Shown here one piece after another: positions 16,882-26,159 of a stretch of DNA of 64,000 nt. The notes below the pieces were generated by a model. The model was not told the DNA's origin, searched no databases, and was given only the letters and a program-made list of their open reading frames with translations. The translations under genes and the position numbers were made by a program. Origin of the DNA: CBDAKK01 sp965216965 (GTDB lineage Bacteria > Spirochaetota > Spirochaetia > WTKD01 > G963693115); NCBI GenBank assembly GCA_965216965.1, contig CBDCGX010000052.1:62001-126000 (forward strand), in the 5' to 3' direction. Within the stretch, counting starts at the first letter, position 1. Each line of letters begins with the position of its first letter.

Positions 16882-17682
16882 TTAATTATATTTGTATTTC
16901 AGATTTCTAATAGCGCGTTGCAATAATCGCGGCAAGAACTTACGCAAATATTTTTTGCTATACTCAACCGCTATATACACAGTCATTATACAATATTTTT
17001 TCATACTGGGATAAAACATTTTTTGTATCCTACGCCGCTCTTTCATCATTGTAGGAAAATGTGCAGTAGAATAGCCATCACTCGCTACTACGGATATAAT
17101 TGTATTGATATATAAAGCAAAATGGTTTGATTGTATGAAAGAAGCTACCTGACATGCATCTGCACATACTTTAAACGTTGTATCAAAAGGATGCTGTTTG
17201 AGCACCGTTGTTTTAAAAAACATAGCCTGATGCGATGTTGGCATGTTTTCTGGCATGCATAGAAGAGATTTAGTACTCTTTATTACTTCTTGCTCATTCC
17301 ATAATTCTTTGTAGCGCCCTACAATAAGTTCATACGGTTTTTTTATTTTCACAAGAATATCTAAAAGTGTCGCAAGCGTGTTTTCTGATGCAAAGATATC
17401 TCCCGTATTTAAAAACAAACTCCATATACCTCTTGCATGCATTATCCCCTTATTCATAGCATCATATATGCCATCATCTGGCTCAGAAATATATTGTATT
17501 ATGTGATTACAAGAATGCTTTTGTACAATGTTTTTAATACCCTCAGAGCTTCCTCCATGGATTATAACACTCTCATACAAGTCTTTTTGTATACTTTGTA
17601 CACAAAAAGAATGAAGCGTTTTAAAAAGCCCTTCTTCATCGTCTTTTACAACAGTTATAATACTAAATAATAATTTATCCAT
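16882..17682 (-). CDS. GT2-family glycosyltransferase (WcaA/WcaE-like)
   Basis: A 266-residue inverting GT-A protein. The N-terminus SIITVVKDDEEGLFKTLHS is typical, ISEPDDGIYDAMNKGI is the conserved block of the colanic-acid WcaE-like group, and LFLNTGDIF stands at the metal-binding position. Sugar and acceptor are unknown. It belongs to the same leftward cluster as the GT4 gene and lies 132 bp after the ABC exporter. Confidence 0.82.
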   Translation of the reverse strand: MDKLLFSIITVVKDDEEGLFKTLHSFCVQSIQKDLYESVIIHGGSSEGIKNIVQKHSCNHIIQYISEPDDGIYDAMNKGIMHARGIWSLFLNTGDIFASENTLATLLDILVKIKKPYELIVGRYKELWNEQEVIKSTKSLLCMPENMPTSHQAMFFKTTVLKQHPFDTTFKVCADACQVASFIQSNHFALYINTIISVVASDGYSTAHFPTMMKERRRIQKMFYPSMKKYCIMTVYIAVEYSKKYLRKFLPRLLQRAIRNLKYKYN

Positions 17683-17814
17683 GTCTTACCTTTATTTCTG
17701 TATATACTGGTAAAAAACAAAAATACTTATCATAGTACATAATGAACAAAACATATTTTATCTTGATGTAGAAAAAAGCCTGCTCAGTTCCTTTCTAATA
17801 AACACCACGATAGT

Positions 17815-19791
17815 CTATTCTCCCTTTTTTATATACTTACATATTTCTTTATATGAGCCAGAAAAAACAATCTTACCTGACTCTATTCTATAAATCACAT
17901 CACACAAAGAAAGTGTATTAAGTCGATGTGCAACCATAATAATCGTTTTATTCTTGGGCAATTCATCAATAGTTTTTTGAACTTTTTCTTCGGTTTGCAT
18001 ATCCAAGTTTGAAGTTGCCTCATCAAAAAACAGTACTTGAGGATCTCTATATAATGCCCGTGCTATTCCTAATCGTTGTCTTTGTCCACCACTCAATCGT
18101 TTCCCCGAATCTCCTATATTTGTTTCCATTCCCTTAGGCATTTTCTTAATGACACTCCAAAGCTGTGAAATTTTTAGTACTTTTTCTACTTTTTTCAAAG
18201 AGATATCCTCAGGTGGTAAACCGAATGCTATATTATTAATCACAGTATCCGACATTAGCAAAGTATCCTGCGGAACATATCCTATGATTTTTTGCCAAGC
18301 TCTAGTATCTTCATAAATATTTAACTTTTCATCTATCAAGATTTCTCCTGAAAGAGGTTTTAGAAAACCCATAAGTACATGTAAAAATGTTGTTTTTCCT
18401 CCGCCTGACGTACCAATAACTCCTATTTTGGACCCCTTTGTAATATTCATTGAGATGTGCCTAAGTGCTAAAGGAGCATTATCAAAACTCATGTTTCTTC
18501 CCTTGCTATCAAAAACAGGATATCCAAAACTTATGTCTTTGATTTGAATAGTCTCTTTAAAAATAATAGGTAATATATCATCAGCTTCCTCTTCTTTGTA
18601 TTGAATAGCGTTTATATATTCTTCATAAAACTCATTTACAGAAACTTGATTTCCTGCAAAAGCACCTAAATATCCCACAAGTCTAAGTGATGCTGGCATA
18701 ATCTTAAAAACTGCGGCCGCAAGCACTGCCGCAGTAGTAATAAGTTCATCTGTCTTATCTGGAAACCTAATAACAATAAATACCGCATAAAATACAAATG
18801 CAGCCACAATAAAAATTTCTAATACAATTCTAGGAATACCCGCAATTATACCTCTATATGCCCCTAGAGGCACAGTTCTATCATAAAAAGAATGGAACAT
18901 CCTTAGAAAAAAAGATTCTGCCCCAAAAAGTCTACTAAATGTAAAATTATGAATTCCATGATACATGGAAATACTTTGCTTCTTAGAAAGAAGAAGTTCT
19001 ATCTCTCCTAATCTTCTCAGTTCTCTATTTGTAAAATAATATGAAACAAACGCAACAATAAATATTCCCACTGCTACATATACAATCCCCGGTGTTAAAA
19101 ATGTAATCCCCACACCCAACATAAACATAATAAGAAGATCATTTATTACCCCTAAAGTTCCTTGTATTATTGCAAATGTCCGCCCTGATAATGACATTGA
19201 AAACATTGTTTGAGCTATAGTACGCCCCAGATAATATGAATATGACATGTATAACACTGCCATATAAATTTTTGTAACAAGTACTTTTACAGCATGTGCT
19301 GTATAAAAATGAGAAATATATCCAATAACAATTTCGAAAACTATACGAAGGAGAAAAACCCCCAAAAATGCAATTCCGAAAAATATTATAAGCTGACCAG
19401 AGTTTGTAAATTCAAACATGTCATATAAATATCTTGAAATCTCAATAACAATTTGTTTTATACGTCCAGCTGAGCTTATATCATAAGAAGGGTCTATAAA
19501 ACTTGCATTTTGTAAAAACAAAATAAAAGGGATAACAAGGCTTATACTCATAAGCCCCAGTAAAGACCCTACAACCATAAATATAAACAATATAGGCAGT
19601 TTTTTTCGTGCTCCTGCAATGAGAAACCATAATTGGCGTAAAGTTGTAAATGCACTTATTTTTTTTACTGTTTCTGTTAATTTTTCCTGCTCCTTAATAA
19701 ATTGTTGTTCTTCTGTATCTGTTATATGCTTATCATATTTCTTTATATTTTTAAGAATTTTTTTTGTTTTTTTAAATTCATTATCTACCAT
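17815..19791 (-). CDS. ABC exporter with fused membrane and ATPase domains (glycan/lipid flippase-like)
   Basis: About 658 residues. An N-terminal charged, lysine-rich segment (about 50 residues) precedes six membrane segments, then an ATPase with Walker A GTSGGGKTT, signature LSGGQRQRLGIARAL, Walker B VLFFDEATSNLD and switch VAHRLNT. The MsbA/PglK layout and the position among glycan genes suggest export of a lipid-linked saccharide. The open frame extends to 19911 inside fcl; ATG 19791 is chosen because it overlaps the fcl stop by 11 bp and follows GAGGAAC. Confidence 0.85.
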   Translation of the reverse strand: MVDNEFKKTKKILKNIKKYDKHITDTEEQQFIKEQEKLTETVKKISAFTTLRQLWFLIAGARKKLPILFIFMVVGSLLGLMSISLVIPFILFLQNASFIDPSYDISSAGRIKQIVIEISRYLYDMFEFTNSGQLIIFFGIAFLGVFLLRIVFEIVIGYISHFYTAHAVKVLVTKIYMAVLYMSYSYYLGRTIAQTMFSMSLSGRTFAIIQGTLGVINDLLIMFMLGVGITFLTPGIVYVAVGIFIVAFVSYYFTNRELRRLGEIELLLSKKQSISMYHGIHNFTFSRLFGAESFFLRMFHSFYDRTVPLGAYRGIIAGIPRIVLEIFIVAAFVFYAVFIVIRFPDKTDELITTAAVLAAAVFKIMPASLRLVGYLGAFAGNQVSVNEFYEEYINAIQYKEEEADDILPIIFKETIQIKDISFGYPVFDSKGRNMSFDNAPLALRHISMNITKGSKIGVIGTSGGGKTTFLHVLMGFLKPLSGEILIDEKLNIYEDTRAWQKIIGYVPQDTLLMSDTVINNIAFGLPPEDISLKKVEKVLKISQLWSVIKKMPKGMETNIGDSGKRLSGGQRQRLGIARALYRDPQVLFFDEATSNLDMQTEEKVQKTIDELPKNKTIIMVAHRLNTLSLCDVIYRIESGKIVFSGSYKEICKYIKKGE

Positions 19792-20734
19792 CTTTATTTT
19801 GTTCCTCAAACCATTTATACGTTTTTTCGATTCCTTCTTCCAAAGACGTCTTAGGTATCCAACCAAGATGTTGTAATTGTGACGTATCCATACATTTTCT
19901 TGGTGTTCCATTTGGTTTTGTAGTGTCCCATATTACTTCTCCAGAAAAACCAAGTTTTTCTTTCACAATATATGCAAGTTCTTTTATAGAAATATCCTTC
20001 CCAATACCTACGTTTATATGTTCTTTTATCACATCCGAAGAGATATTCTTCATCAAAAAACATAGTGCATCTGCAAGATCAATAGAATATAAGAATTCTC
20101 TTCTAGGACTTCCGTCTCCCCATAAAGTCACGGTGTCTTTTCCTTCCATTTTAGCAGTATGGATTTTTTTTATCATAGCAGAAAGAACATGGGAAGTTAA
20201 AAGGTTGAAATTATCTTTTGGTCCATACAAATTACATGGCATTGCACTTATAAAACGTGTTCCATACTGTTCATTATAATATCGGCACAATTTAATTGCC
20301 GTAATTTTTGCGATTGCATAGGGCTCATTAGTAGGTTCTAAAGAGCCTGTTAAAAGACTATCTTCTTTAATTGGATTCGGTGCAAACTTAGGGTAAATAC
20401 AACTTGATCCTAAATTGAGTAATTTTGTAACCCCTGTAAGATATGATGAATGTATAATATTTGCCGAAATAAACATATTATGATATATAAAATCTGCCCT
20501 ATACGTGCTATTTGCCATAATACCACCCACCTTTGCAGCACATAGAAATACATATTTTGGTTTTTCATGTAAGAAAAAATCTTCAACCTCTTTTTGTCTT
20601 ACAAGATCAAGTTCTTTGTGCGTCTTAACAATTATGTTAGCATATCCTTTCGCACGTAAATACTCAAGCAGGGCAGAACCTACTAGACCACGATGTCCTG
20701 CAATATATATCTTATCAGTCTTTTCCATTGACAT
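19781..20734 (-). CDS. fcl: GDP-L-fucose synthase
   Basis: Epimerase-reductase converting GDP-4-keto-6-deoxymannose to GDP-L-fucose. A 317-residue SDR with IAGHRGLVGSAL (NADP binding), AAKVGGIMANSTYRADF, LGSSCIYPKFAPNPIKE, and the catalytic YAIAKI (Y-x3-K). PLWGDGSPRREFLY-type sequence (VTLWGDGSPRREF) is diagnostic. Several starts lie within the gmd end; ATG 20734 is preferred for the AAGG six bases upstream. Translationally coupled to gmd and to the ABC exporter. Confidence 0.93.
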   Translation of the reverse strand: MSMEKTDKIYIAGHRGLVGSALLEYLRAKGYANIIVKTHKELDLVRQKEVEDFFLHEKPKYVFLCAAKVGGIMANSTYRADFIYHNMFISANIIHSSYLTGVTKLLNLGSSCIYPKFAPNPIKEDSLLTGSLEPTNEPYAIAKITAIKLCRYYNEQYGTRFISAMPCNLYGPKDNFNLLTSHVLSAMIKKIHTAKMEGKDTVTLWGDGSPRREFLYSIDLADALCFLMKNISSDVIKEHINVGIGKDISIKELAYIVKEKLGFSGEVIWDTTKPNGTPRKCMDTSQLQHLGWIPKTSLEEGIEKTYKWFEEQNKDGR

Positions 20735-21782
20735 ATACATCCTTGTGATCTTTCAAATCAGCTTCAATCATTATATCTATAAGACGGGAAAACCCAACTT
20801 TTGCCTTCCAACCAAGCTTTTCTTTTGCTTTCGTTGCATCACCTAGAAGAAGATTAACCTCTGTCGGTCGATAATATCGCAGATCTATTTTTATTATTGT
20901 TTTTCCCGATAACGTATTTATAGCATATTCATCAGTGCCTGTACCATGCCACTCTAATGGAATATTAAGTCTCTTAAATACTTCGTCTACAAATTCGCGA
21001 ACAGTATGCATCTCGCCCGTAGCTATTACAAAGTCATCGGGCTCATTTTGTTGCAACATAAGCCACATTGCCTCTACATAATCTTTTGCATATCCCCAAT
21101 CTCTCTTTGCATCAAGATTGCCTAAATATAAACAATCTTGTAATCCACACGATATTTTTACTGCAGCCTGAGTTATTTTTCTTGTTACAAATGTTTCTCC
21201 TCGTAAGGGGCTTTCATGATTAAATAATATTCCATTACACGCAAACATAGAATAACTCTCTCTATAATTTATAGTTATCCAATATCCATATAATTTTGCA
21301 ACCCCATAAGGACTTCTAGGATAAAATGGTGTTTTCTCATTTTGTGGAATATCTTGCACAAGACCATATAATTCACTTGTAGACGCTTGATAAAACTTTA
21401 CCGTTTCTATAAGATTCAATATACGCAAGGCTTCTAAAATCCTCAAGACTCCTATAGCATCTGAATTTGCCGTATACTCAGGTGTTTCAAAGCTTACTTG
21501 TACATGGCTTTGAGCACCCAGATTATATATTTCGCTAGGTTGTACCTCTTGTATAAGGCGAATAAGGTTAGTACTATCTGTTAAATCTCCATAATGTAAA
21601 TAAAACGCATTTTTTTTATGGTATAAATCAGAATATAAGTGATCTATTCGTTCCGTATTAAAAGAGCTTGAACGTCGTTTTATTCCATGAACTTCATATC
21701 CTTTCTCAAGTAAAAATTCAGAAAGATATGCTCCATCTTGTCCTGTAACGCCAGTGATAAGTGCCTTCTTTTTATGTATCAT
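20715..21782 (-). CDS. gmd: GDP-mannose 4,6-dehydratase
   Basis: First step from GDP-mannose to GDP-L-fucose, 355 residues. SDR signatures: ITGVTGQDGAYLSEFLLEKG, HGIKRRSSSFNTERIDHLY, NLGAQSHVQVSFETPEYT, catalytic YGVAKLYGYW, and NHESPLRGETFVTRKI. Overlaps fcl by 20 bp at its end, so the two enzymes are made together. Starts 7 bp after the UXS-like gene. The GDP-fucose product is the donor needed by the GT11 array at 36-38 kb. Confidence 0.95.
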   Translation of the reverse strand: MIHKKKALITGVTGQDGAYLSEFLLEKGYEVHGIKRRSSSFNTERIDHLYSDLYHKKNAFYLHYGDLTDSTNLIRLIQEVQPSEIYNLGAQSHVQVSFETPEYTANSDAIGVLRILEALRILNLIETVKFYQASTSELYGLVQDIPQNEKTPFYPRSPYGVAKLYGYWITINYRESYSMFACNGILFNHESPLRGETFVTRKITQAAVKISCGLQDCLYLGNLDAKRDWGYAKDYVEAMWLMLQQNEPDDFVIATGEMHTVREFVDEVFKRLNIPLEWHGTGTDEYAINTLSGKTIIKIDLRYYRPTEVNLLLGDATKAKEKLGWKAKVGFSRLIDIMIEADLKDHKDVYVNGKD

Positions 21783-21789
21783 TTTTATA

Positions 21790-22758
21790 CTACCTTATAT
21801 TATTATATCTGTTTCTTATCCATTCTATGGTTTTTTTAATACCTTCTTTCAACTGAACCCGTGGAGTCCATTGTAATAAAGATATTGCTTTTCTAATATC
21901 TGGTTTACGTTGTTGCGGATCATTTTCGGGGAGTGGTTTATAGACAATATTTATTTCTGGAATATGTTTAGATATCTGTTTCGTAAGAGTATTAATTGTT
22001 ATTTCATATGGATTGCCAAGATTAATTGGTCCATGAACAGTATGATCTATGGTATTTGTATTTGCTATAGGAATGTATAAATATTTTACAATGCCCTCAA
22101 CAAGGTCATCTATATAACAAAAACTTCTTGTCTGTTCTCCTTCCCCATATATAGTAAGTGGTTTCCCTTCAAGAGCTTGCGTTATAAAATTACTCATTAC
22201 TCGCCCGTCATCACATGCCATATAAGGTCCATATGTATTAAAGATTCGAATAAGTTTTAGTTTTATACTTCGCAATCGAATAAAGTCAAAACAAAATGTT
22301 TCTGCCATCCTTTTTCCTTCGTCATAACAAGCCCTAGGTCCCATAAAATTTACATTGCCCCAATATTGCTCTGTTTGAGGATGTTCAAGTGGATCTCCAT
22401 ACGTTTCACTTGTAGAAGCCTGAAGTAAAATAGCATTATGTTTATATGCAAGTTCTAATACATTAAGTATTCCTAGTACGTTTACTTTTCCTGTATATAT
22501 AGGGTCTTTAAGATATTGTTTAGGACTCGCAGGACATGCAAAATTGCATATAGCATCTATTTTCTCATTAATATCTAAAGGTTTTATAATATCATGCTCA
22601 ACAAATGAGAAATTCTTATTCTTATGCAATTCTTCCATGTTTTGAGGAGAACTACAGTAAAAATTATCAATGCCAATAATTGTATGCCCATCACAAAGAA
22701 GTTTTTTACAAAGATTTACGCCTATAAATCCTGCCGATCCTGTTATAATAATTTTCAT
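21790..22758 (-). CDS. UDP-glucuronate decarboxylase-like SDR (UDP-xylose synthase family)
   Basis: A 322-residue SDR. GSAGFIGVNLCKKLL binds NAD; NFACPASPKQYLKDPIYT, TSETYGDPLEHPQTE and CYDEGKRMAE (Y-x3-K) match UDP-xylose synthase closely, as does RIFNTYGPYM. Product UDP-xylose is inferred by family. First gene of the leftward nucleotide-sugar run. The ATG at 22758 has no ribosome site and a TATAAT 8 nt upstream. Confidence 0.82.
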   Translation of the reverse strand: MKIIITGSAGFIGVNLCKKLLCDGHTIIGIDNFYCSSPQNMEELHKNKNFSFVEHDIIKPLDINEKIDAICNFACPASPKQYLKDPIYTGKVNVLGILNVLELAYKHNAILLQASTSETYGDPLEHPQTEQYWGNVNFMGPRACYDEGKRMAETFCFDFIRLRSIKLKLIRIFNTYGPYMACDDGRVMSNFITQALEGKPLTIYGEGEQTRSFCYIDDLVEGIVKYLYIPIANTNTIDHTVHGPINLGNPYEITINTLTKQISKHIPEINIVYKPLPENDPQQRKPDIRKAISLLQWTPRVQLKEGIKKTIEWIRNRYNNIR

Positions 22759-22766
22759 ACTACTTT

Positions 22767-22774
22767 ATTATAAT
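22767..22774. promoter_or_regulatory. Overlapping divergent -10 boxes for UXS-like gene and outer-membrane protein
   Basis: Within ATTATAAT, TATAAT is read on the minus strand at 22772-22767, 8 nt before the SDR ATG (leaderless arrangement), and on the plus strand at 22769-22774, about 32 nt before the TTG of the outer-membrane gene. The two promoters would exclude each other sterically. Confidence 0.45.
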
Positions 22775-22805
22775 ACTAAAAGAGTAGAACTTTAAGGTTA
22801 TTCAT

Positions 22806-24332
22806 TTGAAAGATTATAAAACTATTACATTCCTTTTTATTTGCACACTTCTTTTTCCAATACTTACCTTTGGACAAGAAACAAAAAAACTCCCACAAGC
22901 CATAACTCCTTCTAATAAGGCCATAGACAATGATGTATATATCATTACAGATGTTAAATATGTAATAAAAGGTCTCGTGCTTAAAAGTGCTTTAGAGGAA
23001 AAATTACGATTTGCAACAGGCACAAAAAAATTCTATTCTCGAGAAACATTTATAAATTACTTAGAAGATAAAACTGCAAAATTAAAAAACATCAATCAAA
23101 TTGAAAACATATCAACCATAACATACGACTATACGTGGAATAAAGAAAAACACCAATTTGAAATAATACTTACTATATTTGTATTTGCAAAGAATACATT
23201 CTTAATTATTCCATATCCTAAATATTCTGACAATACTGGGTTTGAGCTAAGCCTAAAGGGGAAAGATGAAAATTTTATAGGGTCACTTGAACTTTTACAT
23301 TTCAACCTCAATTACACCCTAGATAGTTCAAATAGAAATGGAATGAACACCGGCGTTGGCTTTAGATACCCCTTGCAATATAAAGAAAACCACATATTTA
23401 AACCTGGAATAGAAGAATCGCTCTCTTATCGTGAAGATAACTCACTACAAAACATTTCTGGACTCCTTTTTACCTATTCATATCTTATAAACCATATAGC
23501 AGTAAATCTTAATACAAATCAAAAATTCATTACTACTACAGACACGGGGCAATCTAGCAAGCCAAAATATACACGCTCAAGAACAGAACTAAGCCTAGCC
23601 CCTTCTTTTACTCTTAATAAAAATATTATTCCTATAATAAGCTCTTTTATATATAATACCTCTTTATATACAAATATAGAAACAGCGATAACTCCCAATG
23701 ACCCCAAACCACAAGATAGATACAAATTAGATACAGGGTTTACTCATTCCCTTGATTTTGGTCGCATAGACTGGATAGAAAATTTCCGTATGGGTGTTTT
23801 TATCTCAATAGGAAACAAAAACAATTATTCATTTAAAGACCGCGGATGGATAAATTCTATTTATTTAGAAACAAAATTTCATGTTGCAATTAAAGGCTTC
23901 ATGGGTATTAATACCCGCTTTTATGTTATTCACAATTTTATTACTTATGCAGAACCAAAAAAAGGAAACGACAAGGGAACTTCTATTGGAAATAGAATTC
24001 GTGGTGTACTCGACAATAATTTTACTAATGCTAACACAGGATTGGCTATAAATACAGAAGTTATGTTCAAATTATTCAGAATTCCTTATATAGCTCAATT
24101 TCAAGGCGGTCTCTTTTTTGATGTAGGTGTACGAAAAAGAGTAAATACTGATTTTAATGTTTATAATGATGTGAAATATACTGCTGGCATTCAAGGTATT
24201 GCGTTTCAAATCTTTAATACAAGCATAAATATGCGTCTTACCTACGGTATTGATATCGGACGTGCCATAAAAGAGCACCGACTTTCCTTTTCTAATAGAG
24301 AAATAGTATTTGCAACGTCATTGTTTTATTAA
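22806..24332 (+). CDS. Outer-membrane beta-barrel protein, single-POTRA Omp85-like
   Basis: A 508-residue exported protein. Residues 1-23 form a signal peptide ending LTFG|QE. An N-terminal soluble part (about 40-130) containing ITDVKYVIKGLVLKSALEEKL looks like one POTRA domain; the rest alternates amphipathic strands and ends in ATSLFY, an aromatic barrel C-terminus. This layout resembles small Omp85-type proteins, but I cannot prove the family. The start is TTG at 22806, with AAGG eight bases upstream; no ATG is available in frame. Confidence 0.6.
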   Translation: MKDYKTITFLFICTLLFPILTFGQETKKLPQAITPSNKAIDNDVYIITDVKYVIKGLVLKSALEEKLRFATGTKKFYSRETFINYLEDKTAKLKNINQIENISTITYDYTWNKEKHQFEIILTIFVFAKNTFLIIPYPKYSDNTGFELSLKGKDENFIGSLELLHFNLNYTLDSSNRNGMNTGVGFRYPLQYKENHIFKPGIEESLSYREDNSLQNISGLLFTYSYLINHIAVNLNTNQKFITTTDTGQSSKPKYTRSRTELSLAPSFTLNKNIIPIISSFIYNTSLYTNIETAITPNDPKPQDRYKLDTGFTHSLDFGRIDWIENFRMGVFISIGNKNNYSFKDRGWINSIYLETKFHVAIKGFMGINTRFYVIHNFITYAEPKKGNDKGTSIGNRIRGVLDNNFTNANTGLAINTEVMFKLFRIPYIAQFQGGLFFDVGVRKRVNTDFNVYNDVKYTAGIQGIAFQIFNTSINMRLTYGIDIGRAIKEHRLSFSNREIVFATSLFY

Positions 24333-24340
24333 TATCATTA

Positions 24341-24369
24341 TTGACATTTAATAGCATGATGTTTATTAT
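24341..24369 (+). promoter_or_regulatory. groES promoter
   Basis: TTGACA at 24341-24346 and TATTAT at 24364-24369, spacer 17 bp: the same hexamers and spacing as the tRNA-Ala promoter. The leader to the ATG is about 90 nt. Confidence 0.65.
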
Positions 24370-24393
24370 AATAAGAGAGTAATAAAATCTTAA

Positions 24394-24411
24394 TAAGACT
24401 ATCAAGTCTTA
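24394..24411. promoter_or_regulatory. Inverted repeat TAAGACT-N4-AGTCTTA in groES leader
   Basis: Seven-base perfect arms separated by ATCA, placed about 20-35 nt after the inferred start site. It is not CIRCE (TTAGCACTC-N9-GAGTGCTAA). It could be an operator for another heat-shock repressor or a leader hairpin; undecided. Confidence 0.45.
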
Positions 24412-24466
24412 ATTACATTTTTTTAACATAGAAATTATTTATTTATATTTAGGAGGCTAATATACT

Positions 24467-24730
24467 ATGAAAGTTACCCCATTGGGCGATCGTGTATTAC
24501 TAAAAGTTGCTCCCGAAGAGAGCAAAACAAAAAGCGGTATTATTATTCCTGACACCGCTCAGGAAAAAACACAAACTGGCACTGTTATTGCAGTGGGAAC
24601 AGATTCAGAAATTTCTGTCAAAAAAGGTCAGAAAATTCTGTACGATAAATATGCAGGATCTCAAATAGAAATAGACAAAATTGAGCACCTTGTAATTCCA
24701 TTTAAAGACATACTTGCTGTTGTAGAATAA
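24467..24730 (+). CDS. groES: Co-chaperonin GroES
   Basis: The 10-kDa ring partner of GroEL, 87 residues. Family features: VTPLGDRVLLKVAPEESKTKSGIIIPDTAQEK (mobile loop), DRV at the start, and LYDKYAGSQIEI near the end. AGGAGG at 24451-24456 sets the start at 24467. groEL is not next to it: the gene is followed at once by a strong terminator, so groES is monocistronic here. Confidence 0.97.
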   Translation: MKVTPLGDRVLLKVAPEESKTKSGIIIPDTAQEKTQTGTVIAVGTDSEISVKKGQKILYDKYAGSQIEIDKIEHLVIPFKDILAVVE

Positions 24731-24747
24731 CTTTAGCAGGTATTTCT

Positions 24748-24779
24748 ATACAAAAGGCTACGTTTGTAGCCTTTTGTAT
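24748..24779. terminator. Bidirectional terminator between groES and aroA
   Basis: Perfect 14-bp arms (24748-24761 and 24766-24779) with loop GTTT; the stem top is GGCTAC/GTAGCC and its base is A/T-rich, giving T-rich tails on both strands. It lies between the convergent stops of groES and aroA. Confidence 0.85.
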
Positions 24780-24785
24780 GCTTTA

Positions 24786-26147
24786 TCATATTTTCTTTTC
24801 CTTAATATTAACATTAAATGTGTTTTTTAATATTGAGTAGAAGCATGGAAATGTAATTTCTACGACTTCTGCATTCTTAATACTAATAGGACTCTCTGCG
24901 CACAACCCCGCTATAGAAAAGGTCATAGCAATTCTATGGTCAAAATATGAATCAACAATGCCACCTCGCATTTTTACAGCACCAATAGCTGGAAATATAC
25001 TAAGTCCATCTTCGTGCTCTTTTACATCTACTCCAAGACGAGTAAGATTATGTACCATCACAGCAACTCTATCTGTTTCTTTTTTACGTGCGTGAGCAAC
25101 ACTATGTAATTGAGTTGGACTATCTGCAAATGCCGCAGCTACTGCTAATATAGGAAGAGAATCGGGTATTTCTGAAAGATTAAAATTACCTCCTTGAAGT
25201 GTTTTTTCCCGTATTATATACACACTTTCTAGCCCTTTTTCATCTGTTTCCCATGTGTACTCACAACCCATAGCAGAAAGTATAGAAAGAACCTTTGCGT
25301 CAGCTTGGCTATCCTTAGAAACAAGTCCATAAACATGTAATGGCTTTTTCGTAATTGCAGCTGCTACAAAGAAAAATGCCGCAGAAGAATAATCTCCTGG
25401 AATATGAATTGTATCTATATTTTTAAGCGGAAGTGAAAAAGGACGCACTATGTCTATAGAAGTGTAATTATTATTATTTACTTTTGCTTTATATTTATTT
25501 AACCACTGTAGCGTCATATTAACATAAGAATGTTCTCCCACTAATGATGGGCATATTGTGCTTTTCCCCTGTACAAAAGAAAGCACATATAAAAGTGCCG
25601 ATGCGTATTGGCTCGTTGAACATTGTATTTCAACAATTCCATTGTGTAAAGGACCTTGCACAGTATAAGGAACACATCCCTCATTATTATGCGAATTGCA
25701 TATTTCTATAGTTGCCCCTAATGTTTGAAGAGCTGTAAGCAACGGAATTGCAGTTCTTTTTCTTATAGATTCATCTCCATCAAAAGTCAGAGGTCTCTCT
25801 GAAAGTGCTGCAAGTGCAGTTGCAAAATACAATGTTGTTCCGCTATTACCTACATTTATATAATCTTTTTCCGTTGTAAGTGACGATGGAGTTGTGTACC
25901 CAATACCTTGCACATGAATTCTTTTGTTTGTTTTTGTATCTACAATCCTACACTGTGCACCCCAATTCTTTATAACATTTATACAACTGTAGGTATCTCC
26001 AGAGAGAAGTGCATTATAGATAATTGTTTCTCCTTGTGCAAAAGCCGAAAGAAACAGAGCTCGTATAGTATGACTTTTTGACCCCGGAATAATAACACAA
26101 GCGACTTCTGTATGTTGTACACTGAGAGGGAATACTCTACATATCAT
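24786..26147 (-). CDS. aroA: 3-phosphoshikimate 1-carboxyvinyltransferase (EPSP synthase)
   Basis: Joins shikimate-3-phosphate and PEP in the shikimate pathway, 453 residues. Motifs: PGSKSHTIRALFLSAFAQGE, GNSGTTLYFATAL, STSQYASALLY, and DHRIAMTFSIAGL near the C-terminus. No other aro gene is in the window. It starts 12 bp after DUF445 in a leftward pair. Full length for the family. Confidence 0.93.
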   Translation of the reverse strand: MICRVFPLSVQHTEVACVIIPGSKSHTIRALFLSAFAQGETIIYNALLSGDTYSCINVIKNWGAQCRIVDTKTNKRIHVQGIGYTTPSSLTTEKDYINVGNSGTTLYFATALAALSERPLTFDGDESIRKRTAIPLLTALQTLGATIEICNSHNNEGCVPYTVQGPLHNGIVEIQCSTSQYASALLYVLSFVQGKSTICPSLVGEHSYVNMTLQWLNKYKAKVNNNNYTSIDIVRPFSLPLKNIDTIHIPGDYSSAAFFFVAAAITKKPLHVYGLVSKDSQADAKVLSILSAMGCEYTWETDEKGLESVYIIREKTLQGGNFNLSEIPDSLPILAVAAAFADSPTQLHSVAHARKKETDRVAVMVHNLTRLGVDVKEHEDGLSIFPAIGAVKMRGGIVDSYFDHRIAMTFSIAGLCAESPISIKNAEVVEITFPCFYSILKNTFNVNIKEKKI

Positions 26148-26159
26148 TTTATAATTCCT

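Noticed and set aside
24340..24466. CIRCE operator ahead of groES
   Set aside because: No TTAGCACTC-N9-GAGTGCTAA; the dyad present has different sequence and spacing.
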